The notes below the pieces were generated by a model. It saw nothing but the letters and a program-made list of their open reading frames with translations. It did not search any database and had not been told where the DNA came from. A stretch of DNA of 64,000 nt from Lucifuga dentata. Taxonomy: Eukaryota; Chordata; Actinopteri; Ophidiiformes; Bythitidae. The position numbers and the translations under genes are program-made. Position 1 is the stretch's first letter. Every line of letters starts with the position of its first letter. The stretch lies in contig VXCM01002851.1 in assembly GCA_014773175.1 (NCBI GenBank), positions 20,289 to 84,288 of the forward strand, given 5' to 3'. Shown piece by piece: positions 15,364 through 24,827 of this stretch.

Positions 15364-16874
15364 ACCAATAGAAAGCCACTTTGTCTCCCAGGTTCTTCTG
15401 GTGGACGTTGCGGTCCAGCACGTTGTAGCAGATGTTGGTGGCGGCGCCCTCCATGCACTTGATGAAGATTTCGCCTTTGGTCACGTCAAAGTTGTAGCGC
15501 AGCACGCGGCCCGTGTGTTTGCTCTTCCAGAAGAAATCTTTAGCGATGTCGCCCCAAAACTCTGCAAGAGCAGCAGAAAGACAGCCATCAGACACGGACG
15601 CAGCTTTTCCTGCGTCAGATTTATTCATCTAGCAGAGCATTTAAAAGGTTTTGAAAGAGACCGTAAATGAGTTTTGCACATATAATAATTATAATTATGC
15701 TATAATAAACGCAAAGATTAAGTTCATAAGATCTGAACACAAACCAACATGTTCATCATGTCTGAATGCAGCTAAGAAATGCACAACATGCAGACATGCA
15801 AAGCAGCACAACTGCTGTTACAACAGAGTGTTTGGTATGTGTGTGTGTGTGTGTGTGTGTGTGGGTGTTTGGGGGGGCAAATACACAACAATCACAGCAA
15901 TGTCAACAGTTCAACAAGCTATTTTCCTTTTTTCTTCTTCCCTCCTCACGCTGCATTTTATCCTTCTATTCCATCTTTATCACCTACCAATCTAACACAC
16001 ACACACACACACACACACACAAATATGCTTAGTCCACATAAGTCTAGACTGAACTGATGCAGTATTTTCTATCAGAGTTCCTCATATCTGCAGCACCTTA
16101 GCAACAAACTGCAAACATCAAAAAACAGGATTTAACAACTTTATTAATTAGTTTGCATTTATTTTTCTTTTTGTTATGCCTGCATTCTGTTTCTTTTTGT
16201 GGTATTATTCCATGGAAACCATTTTATAATTTTGTTAAAGAATATCTCCATAAACACAAGCTGTTCATGTTTTAAACCACAGATCTGCTGCAGACAGATC
16301 GTTATTAGGGTACATTTTTCTGTACTGATTAACTCAGACAATAAATCTGTAGATAATAAAACCCTGATCAGCTCAAGTCTGACCGATATGTATCTGCTGA
16401 TATTTGCTCATCACAGACGTTAGTATCCATGTCTACATGAGTAAATGTACATTAAAAAAACACCGCAGTACAGGCTACATTTTCATGTTATTTTACCTTT
16501 TGTTCAGGTTTTGTTATATTTAAATATAGTTAGTTTTTGCATCATTTCGTGGAACCCTGCTGAGATAAGAGCTGATGCGGATCTCAGACACGGATGTGGA
16601 CTTTGACTGAAGCATAAAGTAACTTTACAGGAAGGAATGTGGTTTGTTCCTGATGTCTTCATGTTTGATCTGTGATGTGTGTGAGGTTTATTCCTCTGAA
16701 GTCTTCCTGATCTGACTGAACGAGTTAAAACACAAAGAGACACTCACCATCTGGGTTTTCTATAGACTTCACGTACAGCTCTTTGTATCTGTCAAAGCTG
16801 GGGATGTGAGCCTCCTTCCTCCAGGATCCGGACCCACAGAACACGTCCTCCTTCGGCACTTTGTCGGGAATCAT
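602..16874 (-). CDS. acss2: acetyl-CoA synthetase 2, cytosolic/nuclear (3' end outside window)
   Basis: Ligates acetate to CoA with ATP via acetyl-AMP in cytosol and nucleus, supplying acetyl-CoA for lipid synthesis and histone acetylation. Coding exons, 5' to 3' on the minus strand: 16748-16874 (ATG at 16874, good Kozak), 15366-15561, 12342-12433, 11147-11250, 10243-10315, 9258-9333, 8668-8779, 5370-5507, 3864-4034, 3512-3645, 1998-2130, 1172-1228, 815-895, 602-710. They join in frame to 534 residues, compared with about 700 for the human protein. Visible motifs: EFWGDIAK near the N terminus; AMP-binding P-loop [11 protein letters not shown] around residue 296, split between exons 5370-5507 and 3864-4034; [23 protein letters not shown]; and GYYVTGDG at the last exon seen. 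The C-terminal swivel domain with its catalytic lysine lies beyond base 1. There is no mitochondrial presequence, which favours ACSS2 over ACSS1. Two donors are weak (GTTCGT after 15366 and 1998). Identity is near certain; exon edges are hand-called. Confidence 0.95.
1287..1300 (+). promoter_or_regulatory. CTCF-like motif (forward)
   Basis: CCACTAGGGGGCAG matches the vertebrate CTCF core consensus closely. It lies in an acss2 intron. Binding is not shown by sequence. Confidence 0.4.
1366..1718. repeat. alternating TA/CA/CG dinucleotide tract, about 350 bp
   Basis: Almost unbroken purine-pyrimidine alternation (TATATA, CATATA, CGTATA). It creates spurious Tyr/Ile-rich reading frames on both strands. 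It lies in an acss2 intron. Confidence 0.9.
1731..1965 (-). mobile_element. truncated TTAA MITE copy
   Basis: Begins with the CCCAATAAATAC part of the TIR, lacks the middle, and ends GGTCC-TTTAA at 1965. It sits between the TA-rich repeat and the acss2 exon 1998-2130. Confidence 0.6.
2131..2181. repeat. GA/CT microsatellite at an acss2 acceptor
   Basis: (GA)n on the plus strand, which on the acss2 sense strand is (CT)n and forms the pyrimidine tract before exon 1998-2130. Confidence 0.85.
2246..2840 (+). mobile_element. full TTAA MITE copy
   Basis: TTAA-AGGAGCATACC at the left and GGTCCT-TTAA at the right, with the CTTCCAGACTGTCATTGG internal block. It lies in an acss2 intron. Confidence 0.75.
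4200..4985. repeat. composite element with terminal TACCGTATATACTCG-type sequence
   Basis: Two partial copies of a sequence containing TGATGTTCCATCAATTTATTT, ending in CTCGAGTATATACGGTAA. The same family recurs inverted at about 11425-12290. The element lies in the acss2 intron between exons 5370-5507 and 3864-4034. Confidence 0.5.
4278..4313. repeat. 36-bp perfect palindrome
   Basis: AATCAGCTGTTTACCGGT followed by its exact reverse complement, centred on GGTACC at 4293-4298. It lies inside the composite repeat of the acss2 intron. Confidence 0.8.
8262..8650. repeat. T-rich minisatellite, units of about 18-22 bp
   Basis: Repeated TTTTTATTCGTGGTTG-type units with variants, ending in a long T run with N8620. 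It lies immediately downstream of acss2 exon 8668-8779. Confidence 0.85.
8930..9185. repeat. copy of the unclassified repeat seen at 54610
   Basis: Shares AAACTACTTCCTGTTT, CCAATGAGCAGAGAGAG, CACGTGACTTTTACTG and AGCAAACGATCTACAGATC with the 54610-55010 copy. It lies in an acss2 intron. Confidence 0.5.
10535..11090 (+). mobile_element. full TTAA MITE copy
   Basis: Bounded by TTAA-AGGACCATAC and GTATGGTCCT-TTAA. It lies just downstream of acss2 exon 11147-11250 in transcript order. Confidence 0.75.
11425..12290. repeat. second copy of the TACCGTATATACTC element, inverted
   Basis: Begins TATTACCGTATATACTCCAG and ends in AAATTGATGGAACAACATCAG, the reverse of the copy at 4200-4985. Contains a GAG-rich tract and the N11960 join with a 67-base exact tandem copy. 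Confidence 0.5.
12560..12627 (+). mobile_element. solo terminal fragment of TTAA MITE
   Basis: Only the terminal repeat (GGGCTCAAACATG...GGTATGCTCCTTTAA) remains. Confidence 0.5.
13021..13158. repeat. poly-A run and TG repeat
   Basis: About 28 A at 13021-13048, then (TG)n at about 13120-13158. A second (TG)n lies at 13320-13354. They lie in the long acss2 intron, which otherwise holds one MITE and no gene. Confidence 0.8.
13733..14316 (-). mobile_element. full TTAA MITE copy
   Basis: TTAA-AGGACTATACC to GGTATGGTCCT-TTAA. The internal block is in reverse orientation (GAACTGAAGCCATTGACAG). It lies in an acss2 intron. Confidence 0.75.
15331..15361. repeat. CA/TG repeat abutting an acss2 donor
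   Basis: On the sense strand (TG)n begins right after the weak GTTCGT donor of exon 15366-15561. Confidence 0.8.
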
Positions 16875-17249
16875 CTCTGGAACCTTAACTTCACACTTCT
16901 ACAGCTAAATTAGCAGATTAAAGTAACAAGAAGCGTTATGATGATGTACCGCAGCAGGGTGTGATCGATATGTCAGGATAATCGATATCAGAGCCGCAGG
17001 AGGACACAGATCCTGCAGACCCCCAACATGCAGCACAATGCAGGCTAGCTCGGTGCTTGCTAGCAGACCAGAAGTTCCAGTTCATTCAGACCTCCTTGTT
17101 TTAAAAGATGCTTTGGTCGCTTCTCTGTGCGTAAAAGCCACATCCAGAGCCTCTAAATGCAGAAAAGGAGTCCGGCCCGGGGTTCTTGCTGTTCGGACTG
17201 AACTTGTTTCCTCCTGTCGCGGAGTCCTGGAGGAGACGGGCTGAGTCCA

Positions 17250-17560
17250 GCTAAGCTAACAGGCTAAGCTAGCTCTGGCCAGAACAGGGTGAGGGAGAGC
17301 CAGATGCGCTTGCGCGCGGACACGAGGCCGTCCCGTCCCGTTAGTCTGGACTTTCCGGGTTTATCGCGTTAATTTAAAGTCTTTTTTCCAGTCAGCAGAG
17401 TGTTTTTCATGCTATGTAATCTGTTTCCGCGTTGAGACGCTTCCTTCTTTCTGCGCTTCACCGTTTTTTCCACTGACACGAAGAAGCGCGAGCGTTAGCA
17501 CTGAACTCTGTTTGGCCAGGAGCATCAGCCAATCAGATTTCACGGTGCATTCACGGGTCC
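17250..17560 (-). promoter_or_regulatory. acss2: probable acss2 promoter and 5' UTR region
   Basis: GC-richer stretch just upstream of the acss2 start exon. It holds an NRF1-like GCGC-rich core (ATGCGCTTGCGCGC, 17304-17317) and an NF-Y-type CCAATCAG at 17529-17536. The transcription start is not determinable from sequence alone. No convincing sterol-response element was seen, although ACSS2 is a known SREBP target in mammals. Confidence 0.4.
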
Positions 17561-18390
17561 CTTACAGAAGCTCCGACTTTTCAGTACCGGAGCCCAACTG
17601 ATACTGCATTTTTGATATCGAAATTTTACCCAAAAATCCATTAAAAGATCATCGATTTTACATATAAAATTTAGGATAATGGTGACAGGGGCATTAATTA
17701 ACATATGTATACAACAAATACTTCTATAGAGGGTATTTCCACCCTTTCATATATGTTTACTGTTGTGTTTATTGCTATTTACTTCATGAAGAATACTTCC
17801 TGCTTTACTTGACATTAATAACAAATGCAATACTACACTTTAACCGATACTGTAATTTTGTGGACCGATACTAATGCTGATATTTGTAAAAAAAAATATT
17901 ACTTTAGATTGCTTTGGGTTAATGTCATGGTTGGTCATCTTATTTTTTTCTCTTTTATAATGTTTTTATTTTTACTTTTTTAAATATCAGTTTGCCTTTT
18001 TATTACCTGATTCTATTTTCCACCTTTATACACTTTCTATCTGTAAATGTGCAGTAATTACAAGTACATGCAGGGGTATGCAGGTAAAGGGAAGAGTTTG
18101 CAACGTTAATATCATTGTTTTATAGTTTGGAATTGTCTTGGTAGAATAAATAATGTCAAAGTGAAGTTTACTGGAATAATTATATCTTAACAAGCAAATC
18201 TAAACCTGATAATTTTCTATTTTGATTCAGCAGTTATAGTTACACCAGGAACACACACACACAGAGACTTTCTTTCATCCCTTTATTGTTTCATCAGAGC
18301 TCTTTATTTCATCTCAGAGCATATTTCATTCTTGCCACATTATGACTTTGAGTCTGATCATGGAATTATCACATAAACAGCTACAGAAAA

Positions 18391-18420
18391 TGGATGGATG
18401 GATGGATGGATGGATGGATC
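18391..18420. repeat. GATG tetranucleotide repeat
   Basis: About seven ATGG units just downstream of the lectin stop codon, in its 3' UTR. Confidence 0.8.
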
Positions 18421-18435
18421 TCATGTTTAAGGAGA

Positions 18436-19173
18436 CTACTTAGACACCCAAATTGTCTCTCCTTCCTTCTCAAGAAGCAGGACTCCCTGGTTAGTCAAGG
18501 TGAGGCGCGTGTTTCCAGCGTGGCTGGTCGTCCAGGTGTCACTGGCCCACAGCGGTTTGTTATCTTTGTTGTAGATGACCAGGTTGTGGTCCGGCTGAAG
18601 AATGATTCGATAAGGGTTTCGACCATTGGTACCCGTTGCCCAGATGGGACCCCCGTTCACCACGTAGATGACAAAATTGCCATCTTCCTGTGGTGAATCA
18701 GTAAAATGCATGTTAACAGACAGAATGTAGTGACAGTAAACGCAACACAAAGGAAACTGAAAGAGAAAGAGAAATTGAGTTTTTGAGCTGCAAAAGTTAA
18801 TTTTACATTATTTTTAGCTGCATCTGTGACTTGAATTCGTTCATCAATACAAGTTCATCAAAAAAAAAAAGAAAAAGAAAAGCTGATTAATGACACAGAC
18901 TGAGGTTAGATTCAGATTACTGATGATACACATTTCCCTGATGGCCACAATGAAACCTACACACGACAATCTGAATCTGAAGTCTCTGACTTTATCCTGA
19001 TATGTGAGTTTCTACTGAAAATATGAAATCACATCATGTATTTATTATTTCTGCTTTGGTCCATGAAGAGATTTTTATATTCTCACCTGGAAGATGGCTT
19101 TGTACTTCCCGTTTTGACTGAGCAGGTAGTTTCCTTTACGGAGCTCCTGGTTTGTGCTGATGAAGTCATTCAT
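18436..19173 (-). CDS. monocot-type (bulb) mannose-binding lectin
   Basis: Small B-lectin-domain protein of the fish skin/gill mucus mannose-lectin type (pufflectin-like). Two coding exons: 19087-19173 (ATG at 19173) and 18436-18687 (TAG at 18436-18438), giving 112 residues, the size of one bulb-lectin domain. The mannose-site consensus QxDxNxVxY occurs twice: QEDGNFVIY, whose Q is the last codon of the first exon, and QPDHNLVIY. The third expected site is degenerate (TNQGVLLLE), so two of three sugar pockets are predicted. No signal peptide or membrane segment is visible, so any secretion would be unconventional. A 5' UTR exon ends at 19488 with donor GTGAGT. The acceptor before the ATG (19178) uses a run of about 31 T as its pyrimidine tract. 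AATAAA signals lie at 18282-18287 and 18303-18308 (minus strand). It sits alone between acss2 and mapre1. Confidence 0.88.
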
Positions 19174-19174
19174 G

Positions 19175-19214
<40 letters not shown>

Positions 19215-19487
19215 CAGAAGCTGCAGGAAGGCAAATGTCTCGTTGCTGACGGACTTTGACCTTTGCCCTCCTGCACACGATACTTTCGATACTTTTCTCA
19301 TTGTATTCATGAAATGTAAGTATTGTACATTACTTGTCTTGTTTACTGTTCTTGTACTGACTTGATTTGTCTGTATGTTTTTACACGATGCCTCAAGAAG
19401 GATTAATAGTTATATTGTGTTGTATTGTTTCCATAAACCAATTTACTCACAGGGCATATTAAAGCTAAAAAATGATTAGAGACTCAC

Positions 19488-19600
19488 CAGTTCCAGTTGG
19501 TGCTTCAGAAGGTGAAAAAGCTGAAATGCAGAGAAACGTGCTGCTTTTTGTCTCAGAGAGGATGCAGACTTCAGAATGTTTGTTTCACTTTCAAATTTAC
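19488..19600 (-). other. lectin gene 5' UTR exon (right end approximate)
   Basis: A GTGAGT donor on the minus strand directly after base 19488 pairs with the acceptor at 19178 in front of the lectin ATG. The transcription start cannot be fixed. A non-coding first exon fits the absence of an upstream in-frame ATG in the first coding exon. Confidence 0.45.
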
Positions 19601-19717
19601 TGTTAAACACACAGAAATAACTGTGACATAACAGCTTTTCCACACACAAGATCCTCCTTCATGTGACACACACACACAGGAAGTGTGGAGACGGAGCAGC
19701 AGGACGTTCAGAAATAT

Positions 19718-19990
19718 GGAAAGCCAAACGCACCAAAATTAAATATATAAAAACGATATCATGAAATAAACAATTCTATGCAAAAGTACCAATAAATTAT
19801 GAAATAATTTCATAAATCATTATTATCATGAAATCTTATTTCATAACAACTTTTATTTCATAATGCCCTGTTTTAAAATCTTTCTTATTTCACAATATGC
19901 AGTTGTTTCATAATTTATTGGTACTTTTGCATAGTTATTTATTTCATAATATCGTTTTTATGTATTTAATTTTGGCACGTTTGGCTTTCC
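19718..19990. mobile_element. palindromic MITE, 273 bp
   Basis: The ends GGAAAGCCAAACG and CGTTTGGCTTTCC are inverted repeats. Complementarity continues through the arms (AATTAAATA.ATAAAAACGATAT), with ATTTCATAA motifs repeated inside. It lies in the spacer beyond the lectin gene. Confidence 0.6.
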
Positions 19991-20156
19991 ATAAAGAAAA
20001 GTTCTGATTCAAAGGAATCTGTCATATTTTAAAGTTCTGATCGTTGTGACTGTTGTCAGTTTGTTGGTGTAACGTCGTGATTTTCTCCTTTTCTTTTGTC
20101 TTATTTGATCTTTTTTTATTTAAACTTTTTAAAAGTTCTGTCTTCATTTGATTGAG

Positions 20157-20157
<1 letters not shown>

Positions 20158-20199
<42 letters not shown>
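20158..20199. repeat. TC microsatellite
   Basis: About 20 TC units in the lectin-mapre1 spacer. Confidence 0.85.
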
Positions 20200-20201
<2 letters not shown>

Positions 20202-21069
20202 CCAATAAACAACAAATAAGGCCACATTTTTTTCCCTCCTAGATTCAACCAATTGTATGTTTATATTATTTTATTTCTATTATTTTTGTCTCTAAGGGTA
20301 GAACTTTTTTTTATTTTTAGTTTTTGAGACATTTTGTTTATCAGGAATTTTCTAGAACTAAGTAGAAATCCAAGAACTTTTTTAATTTTTTAAAAACAAA
20401 AGATTTTTTAAAAGATGTATTTTCCTGGAAATCTTTTTTTCTGAAATAAACAAAGCATTTTTCTAGACTTTCCTTGATTTTTTCCACCCTGAACTTTGCT
20501 CAGATTTATTGATTGATTTTTTCCCCCTAAATTCAAGAATTTTCTACAAACAATAAGAAAATATGCAAGTCTAGTAGAAATGTCCAGATCTTCAAATTTT
20601 TACAGTGCAGCTTTTCAGGTGACAAAAAAAAAAAAAAAAAAAAGAAAAGTTAAAAAATGACAAAAATGGCTTCAGAACAAACAACTTGAAGAAACAAACG
20701 CAGATTTGGAAATATGGTTTTATTGTTGTAAGAAACAATTCAGAAAATTGTATTTATCAGAGTCTAACAAATAAACACAAAAATCTCCAGCAGAAATACG
20801 AGACAGAAAGAAGCTCAGGTGGCGTTCGGCCTCACAGTGTATGAAAATATCGGCACTGATTGTTGAGAGGAAAAGGTCAAAGGTCAAACAAGCATCAGCG
20901 TGAACTTTAAAGCCATATTTCCCCTTTGAGCACACAGCGAACGCTCCAGGAACGCTCTAATCATCTCAGGATCTGCTGAGGAAATGTTTGGCTTTTCTTT
21001 CAAATCATCATTTTTAAGGCAAAATTAGTTTGGAGTCATGAAAAGTATATTAAAATACATCCTGCTGAT

Positions 21070-21446
21070 TACGATTTAAAACTTGCAGAGACTTGAAACG
21101 TGCTTGAAGTAAGTCAAGCTATTACTATTATTTTTTTTTTTTGTCAAAGTAAATTTATTTAACTGGTTCAACACGGAGCTGCAAAAAGAAAACGTACATC
21201 TCCATCAGGAATACGACTTTTAGAAAAGTGTTAGAAAGCAAAAAAAAAAAAAATAAATAATAATAATAATTTTAAGGTGTGTGTATCACCTGAGCGCTTA
21301 ATTTTGAAAGATTAATGAATTTGGCAAAATAACATAAAAATTAAAATAGTTTTACGTTTTGGAAAAATAGTTTGCAGTAACGTAACGTGTATGCAGGTCG
21401 TATTTGTTGGACTTAAACATGCAAAATCACCGATATGGTCCTTTAA
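21070..21446 (+). mobile_element. 5'-truncated TTAA MITE copy
   Basis: The right half is present, ending ATATGGTCCT-TTAA; the left TIR is missing. The start is approximate. An A run and TAA repeats interrupt it. Confidence 0.55.
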
Positions 21447-21512
21447 ATATAAACAGGGTAAAAACAAAAGGCTAATCTAGTCAATGTTAGTTGTGTCTCT
21501 GTTAACGTCTTA

Positions 21513-21559
21513 ATATCAGCTCCAAACTCTCCACGCCGTGGAGAGTTTGGAGCTGATAT
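21513..21559. repeat. perfect hairpin, 23-bp arms
   Basis: ATATCAGCTCCAAACTCTCC...G is followed, after a single unpaired C at 21536, by its exact reverse complement. It lies in intergenic DNA. Confidence 0.75.
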
Positions 21560-23119
21560 ATTTTTATATGGCGTGACAGAGGAGGCGTGGCTAAAATCAA
21601 CGTGGTGTGATGACACGGACATGTACCTTCGGGGGCGTGGCGTACATGGTGACGTCACAAACTGTCTCGCTGCGTGAGGTCTGAAGGGCAGCAACGTGAT
21701 TTTGGGTGAAATAAAAGGAAAGCGTGGCCTTCAAAACGAAAAATTCAGATTTAAGTTAACTCACAAATAATCTAATAACTCAAAAAAAAAAAAAAGNAAA
21801 AAAAAAAAAAAAGTGGATTTGGTGTTAAATTTCTCTTTAATGAGTTTAAACACGTCAAAGTCAATTAACTTTTTAAAATTTTCTCATTTTACATAACTGA
21901 CATGTTCAGCAAAACGACTGATATTAGTTATTTGCAATCAGAACAATAAATTGGGAAGGCAATATTATTGGCCGATATTTGCTGTCATAGATTATCGTGT
22001 AGCAGAGACGAGAAAATAAATTGTTAATAATGGATTTATTTCATTTTGTCTTTTATTATTGTATTTAGTCTTTTATCGTAGGTAGACCTGCTGGTTTTAT
22101 GATTGTAGGTAATATTTTGGAGTGATGCAGCTTATGAAGCATCAGGCGATCGACACCATTTTTGGTTCTTAACTGTTATTGATTATATATAATTGATACG
22201 TGATGCAGGTGCGATCAAAGACAATTTTCAACTATGATTGAAAACAAAATTGTTTTGAATTGTTTGGATGTTTACAGGCTGCAGTTTTACTTCATTTAAC
22301 TCTCATTTTAACACAGATGTTTTGTTCTGATTTATGATTTTATGCTATTTAATAATTTACTTTCTACTTTTGCTTATCTTTACTGTTATTGTGACTGATA
22401 TCAGCTGATATATTTGAGAATTTTTCTCATTTGCAAATATTTATATCGGCCTAAAAAAAAAAAAATCAGATATCAGTGTGACTCGATTACTTCAAAATAA
22501 ATAAACTGACATTTTTAGCATTTTTCTCTGATATCTTAAAAGAGAAATAATCCTGTTAATGTGAAGCTTTGGGAATTATTTTCACATTTTTATCACCGTA
22601 ATGTGTTTATAAATAAGATAAAAAAAAAAATCATACATACATTCTGGAAAATTGTGTTTTTGGAAATTATTCTGAGAGATGTGTTTAATTTGAGTCTTAT
22701 TGAAGGCAATGTTTAGAAACTTTTAGAAATACTAAATAACATGCGGGCACCATCTGATTATTTAGTGCAACATTCAGACTGCTAAAGGTTTTTTTTTTAA
22801 TCAAATGATGATAAAAACATGTAAATAATAAATATCTGCATTTCTGAAGCAAGTCAACTTGTTTGTCCAAAGAGGAAAATGTTCAAATCAGCATTTAAAT
22901 CACACAGATCTTTAATTTCTTTCTTGTGACACGAGTCAAATAATTTATCCGCCGTGGACAGAAACTCGCATTATTCATCAGAAACAAACCAAATTATTCT
23001 CCAGTAATGCTCAGATTCAGCCGCTAACTGATCAGAAACGCCGTGAAGCAGATTTCTGCTGCTTCGTTGCGTTTGATGGAAGACAGGAAGTCGCTGAAAC
23101 GTCCCGACGTCCAAAACAC

Positions 23120-24827
23120 CTCCAACGTGTTTATTTTCAGACCATCTTAAAAATCACCGTAACAGTACAAACATTCGCCAAAAGACAGCAGAGGAGAACA
23201 TAAAAGTAAAAAAAATAAAAATAAAAAAAGTTTTAGATGATTAAGGCCTTTTGATAAACACACACACACACCAATAATAACATTTTGTGGAAACGATAGA
23301 ATTCTCTGTCAAAAATGACATCTGAACAGTGGAAACGCTGCGCTCTGATCAGATCCACAATCATCAATATTGGTATTAAAACTGGTCAATAACCGGTGTG
23401 TGTGGAAATACAAAACACACGCATGTCGTTAGAGTGACTCAGAGGAAAACGCCTTCAAGTGCAGCGCGTTCAGAAATCCTCATCATCCTGTTTTCATCTG
23501 GAAATAAAGAGTATCAAACTTTGGGAATGAGGGCGGAAAAGTCAAAATGTCACGATTCCACCAGGCGACCTGCAGACACGCGGCGGCGTTAACGACGTCA
23601 CGTGACACGTTAACGATGTCACGTGACATTCTGACGAGCCGAATCTCAGCGTGTCCGCCAGGTGTCGGCGAGTCTTTTTAATGGCGACAGGCTGATTAAG
23701 GGCCACCGGTGTAAAGCATACATACACACGTTGATAAAGACAGAGTAAGCCACGCCCCCGGAACAAAGAGTGGCACGCTCTGTGGACACGGGATGCGGGG
23801 GCGGGGCGGGGGGGGNGGGGGGGGGGGAGCAACAGAAAACAACCAAAGAAGCCTGAAAGTGTTTCACCAGAAACACATTTCTGCTCACAAGTGTGTCCAA
23901 ACAGCTCAGCCAGCGCGAGAAAAACTCAAAGTAAACAGGAAACAAACGTACAAAACAAGTACACAAAACAAAAAAAAAAACAAAAAAAGAGAGGGGAAGT
24001 GAAATAAAACAGTAACATCATTCGTTAATCCTGATCTGATGGCAGACGACTGATCACTGGTGGAAAAAAAGGCCAAGAGGAGATCCAGACCTTGACTGCC
24101 GGTTTGTCCCAGACTAAAGCCACGCCCCCTCATGCCGCCCCGCGCTCAACATGTCGCTCCAAACGCCAAACGCCGCTTTCCCTCACCTCGTTCAGACACA
24201 CGTCCAGATGTTTCTCCATGCCTGCTGTGACGACGATGTTACATTAGCATCCCAACACGTAAAAGTTAATCTGGATGGAAATTTGGCAGCAGGAAGTGAG
24301 ATTTTGCGTGTGTGTGTGTGTAAAAAAAATTCATGAAACAACGGCAGCGACGTGAAACGAGAACGATGGACGGGTTTAGTTTGGGACAAATTGATTGGCT
24401 TAGACAGCGGCGGGTCTTCAGATGTTTTTTTTCTTCAGACTAATTTTAAACACACACGGACATGAATGAACAAACGAACATGCACGCACGCATACGCACA
24501 CGCACACACACACACAGAACATCACTTCATCACACTGAAGTCCATTTGAAAAAAACAGACATGCATATAAACCATCTGGTTTTGGGAAGGTGGGGGTCGG
24601 GGGTCAGGGGTCAGGCAGTGACCTACTGATTACTGATGATGTGTTTGAGGAACGTAGGAACTGAGCTGTACGGCAGTGAGCGCTACAGAGTCCGGTAGGT
24701 GAGGATCTGGGTTCAGGTGAGGTGGGGGGTAGGGGTGGGGTNAAGCGTGAGGCGAGAAACTGAGGCACAGACGAGCCGGGAGGATTGTGTCCGTAGAGCG
24801 GGAGGCGGAGCTGAACGCTGCGCAACA
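23120..24827 (-). other. mapre1: probable mapre1 3' UTR
   Basis: After the mapre1 stop (24828) there is no further coding sign. The first clear AATAAA on the minus strand that I see is at about 23130-23135. Mammalian MAPRE1 has a long 3' UTR, so about 1.7 kb is plausible. The stretch includes a G-rich run with N23816, CA repeats, and two GTCACGTGAC palindromes. The extent is inferred. Confidence 0.35.
23597..23627. promoter_or_regulatory. two GTCACGTGAC palindromes (E-box/CLEAR-like)
   Basis: GTCACGTGAC occurs at 23597-23606 and again at 23618-23627, inside two copies of a roughly 21-base unit beginning GTTAACGA. The motif is the symmetric form bound by USF/TFE bHLH-Zip factors. It is located in the probable mapre1 3' UTR, so relevance is uncertain. 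Confidence 0.35.

Larger units (their letters stand above)
19995..23115. other. gene-free spacer between the lectin gene and mapre1
   Basis: No supported coding sequence. It holds the TC repeat, a truncated TTAA MITE, a 23-bp-arm hairpin, A runs (N21797) and AT-rich DNA. All open frames here are short and repeat-derived. Confidence 0.6.

Noticed and set aside
15224..15670. 148-residue plus-strand frame
   Set aside because: Antisense shadow of the acss2 exon 15366-15561 plus a CA repeat.
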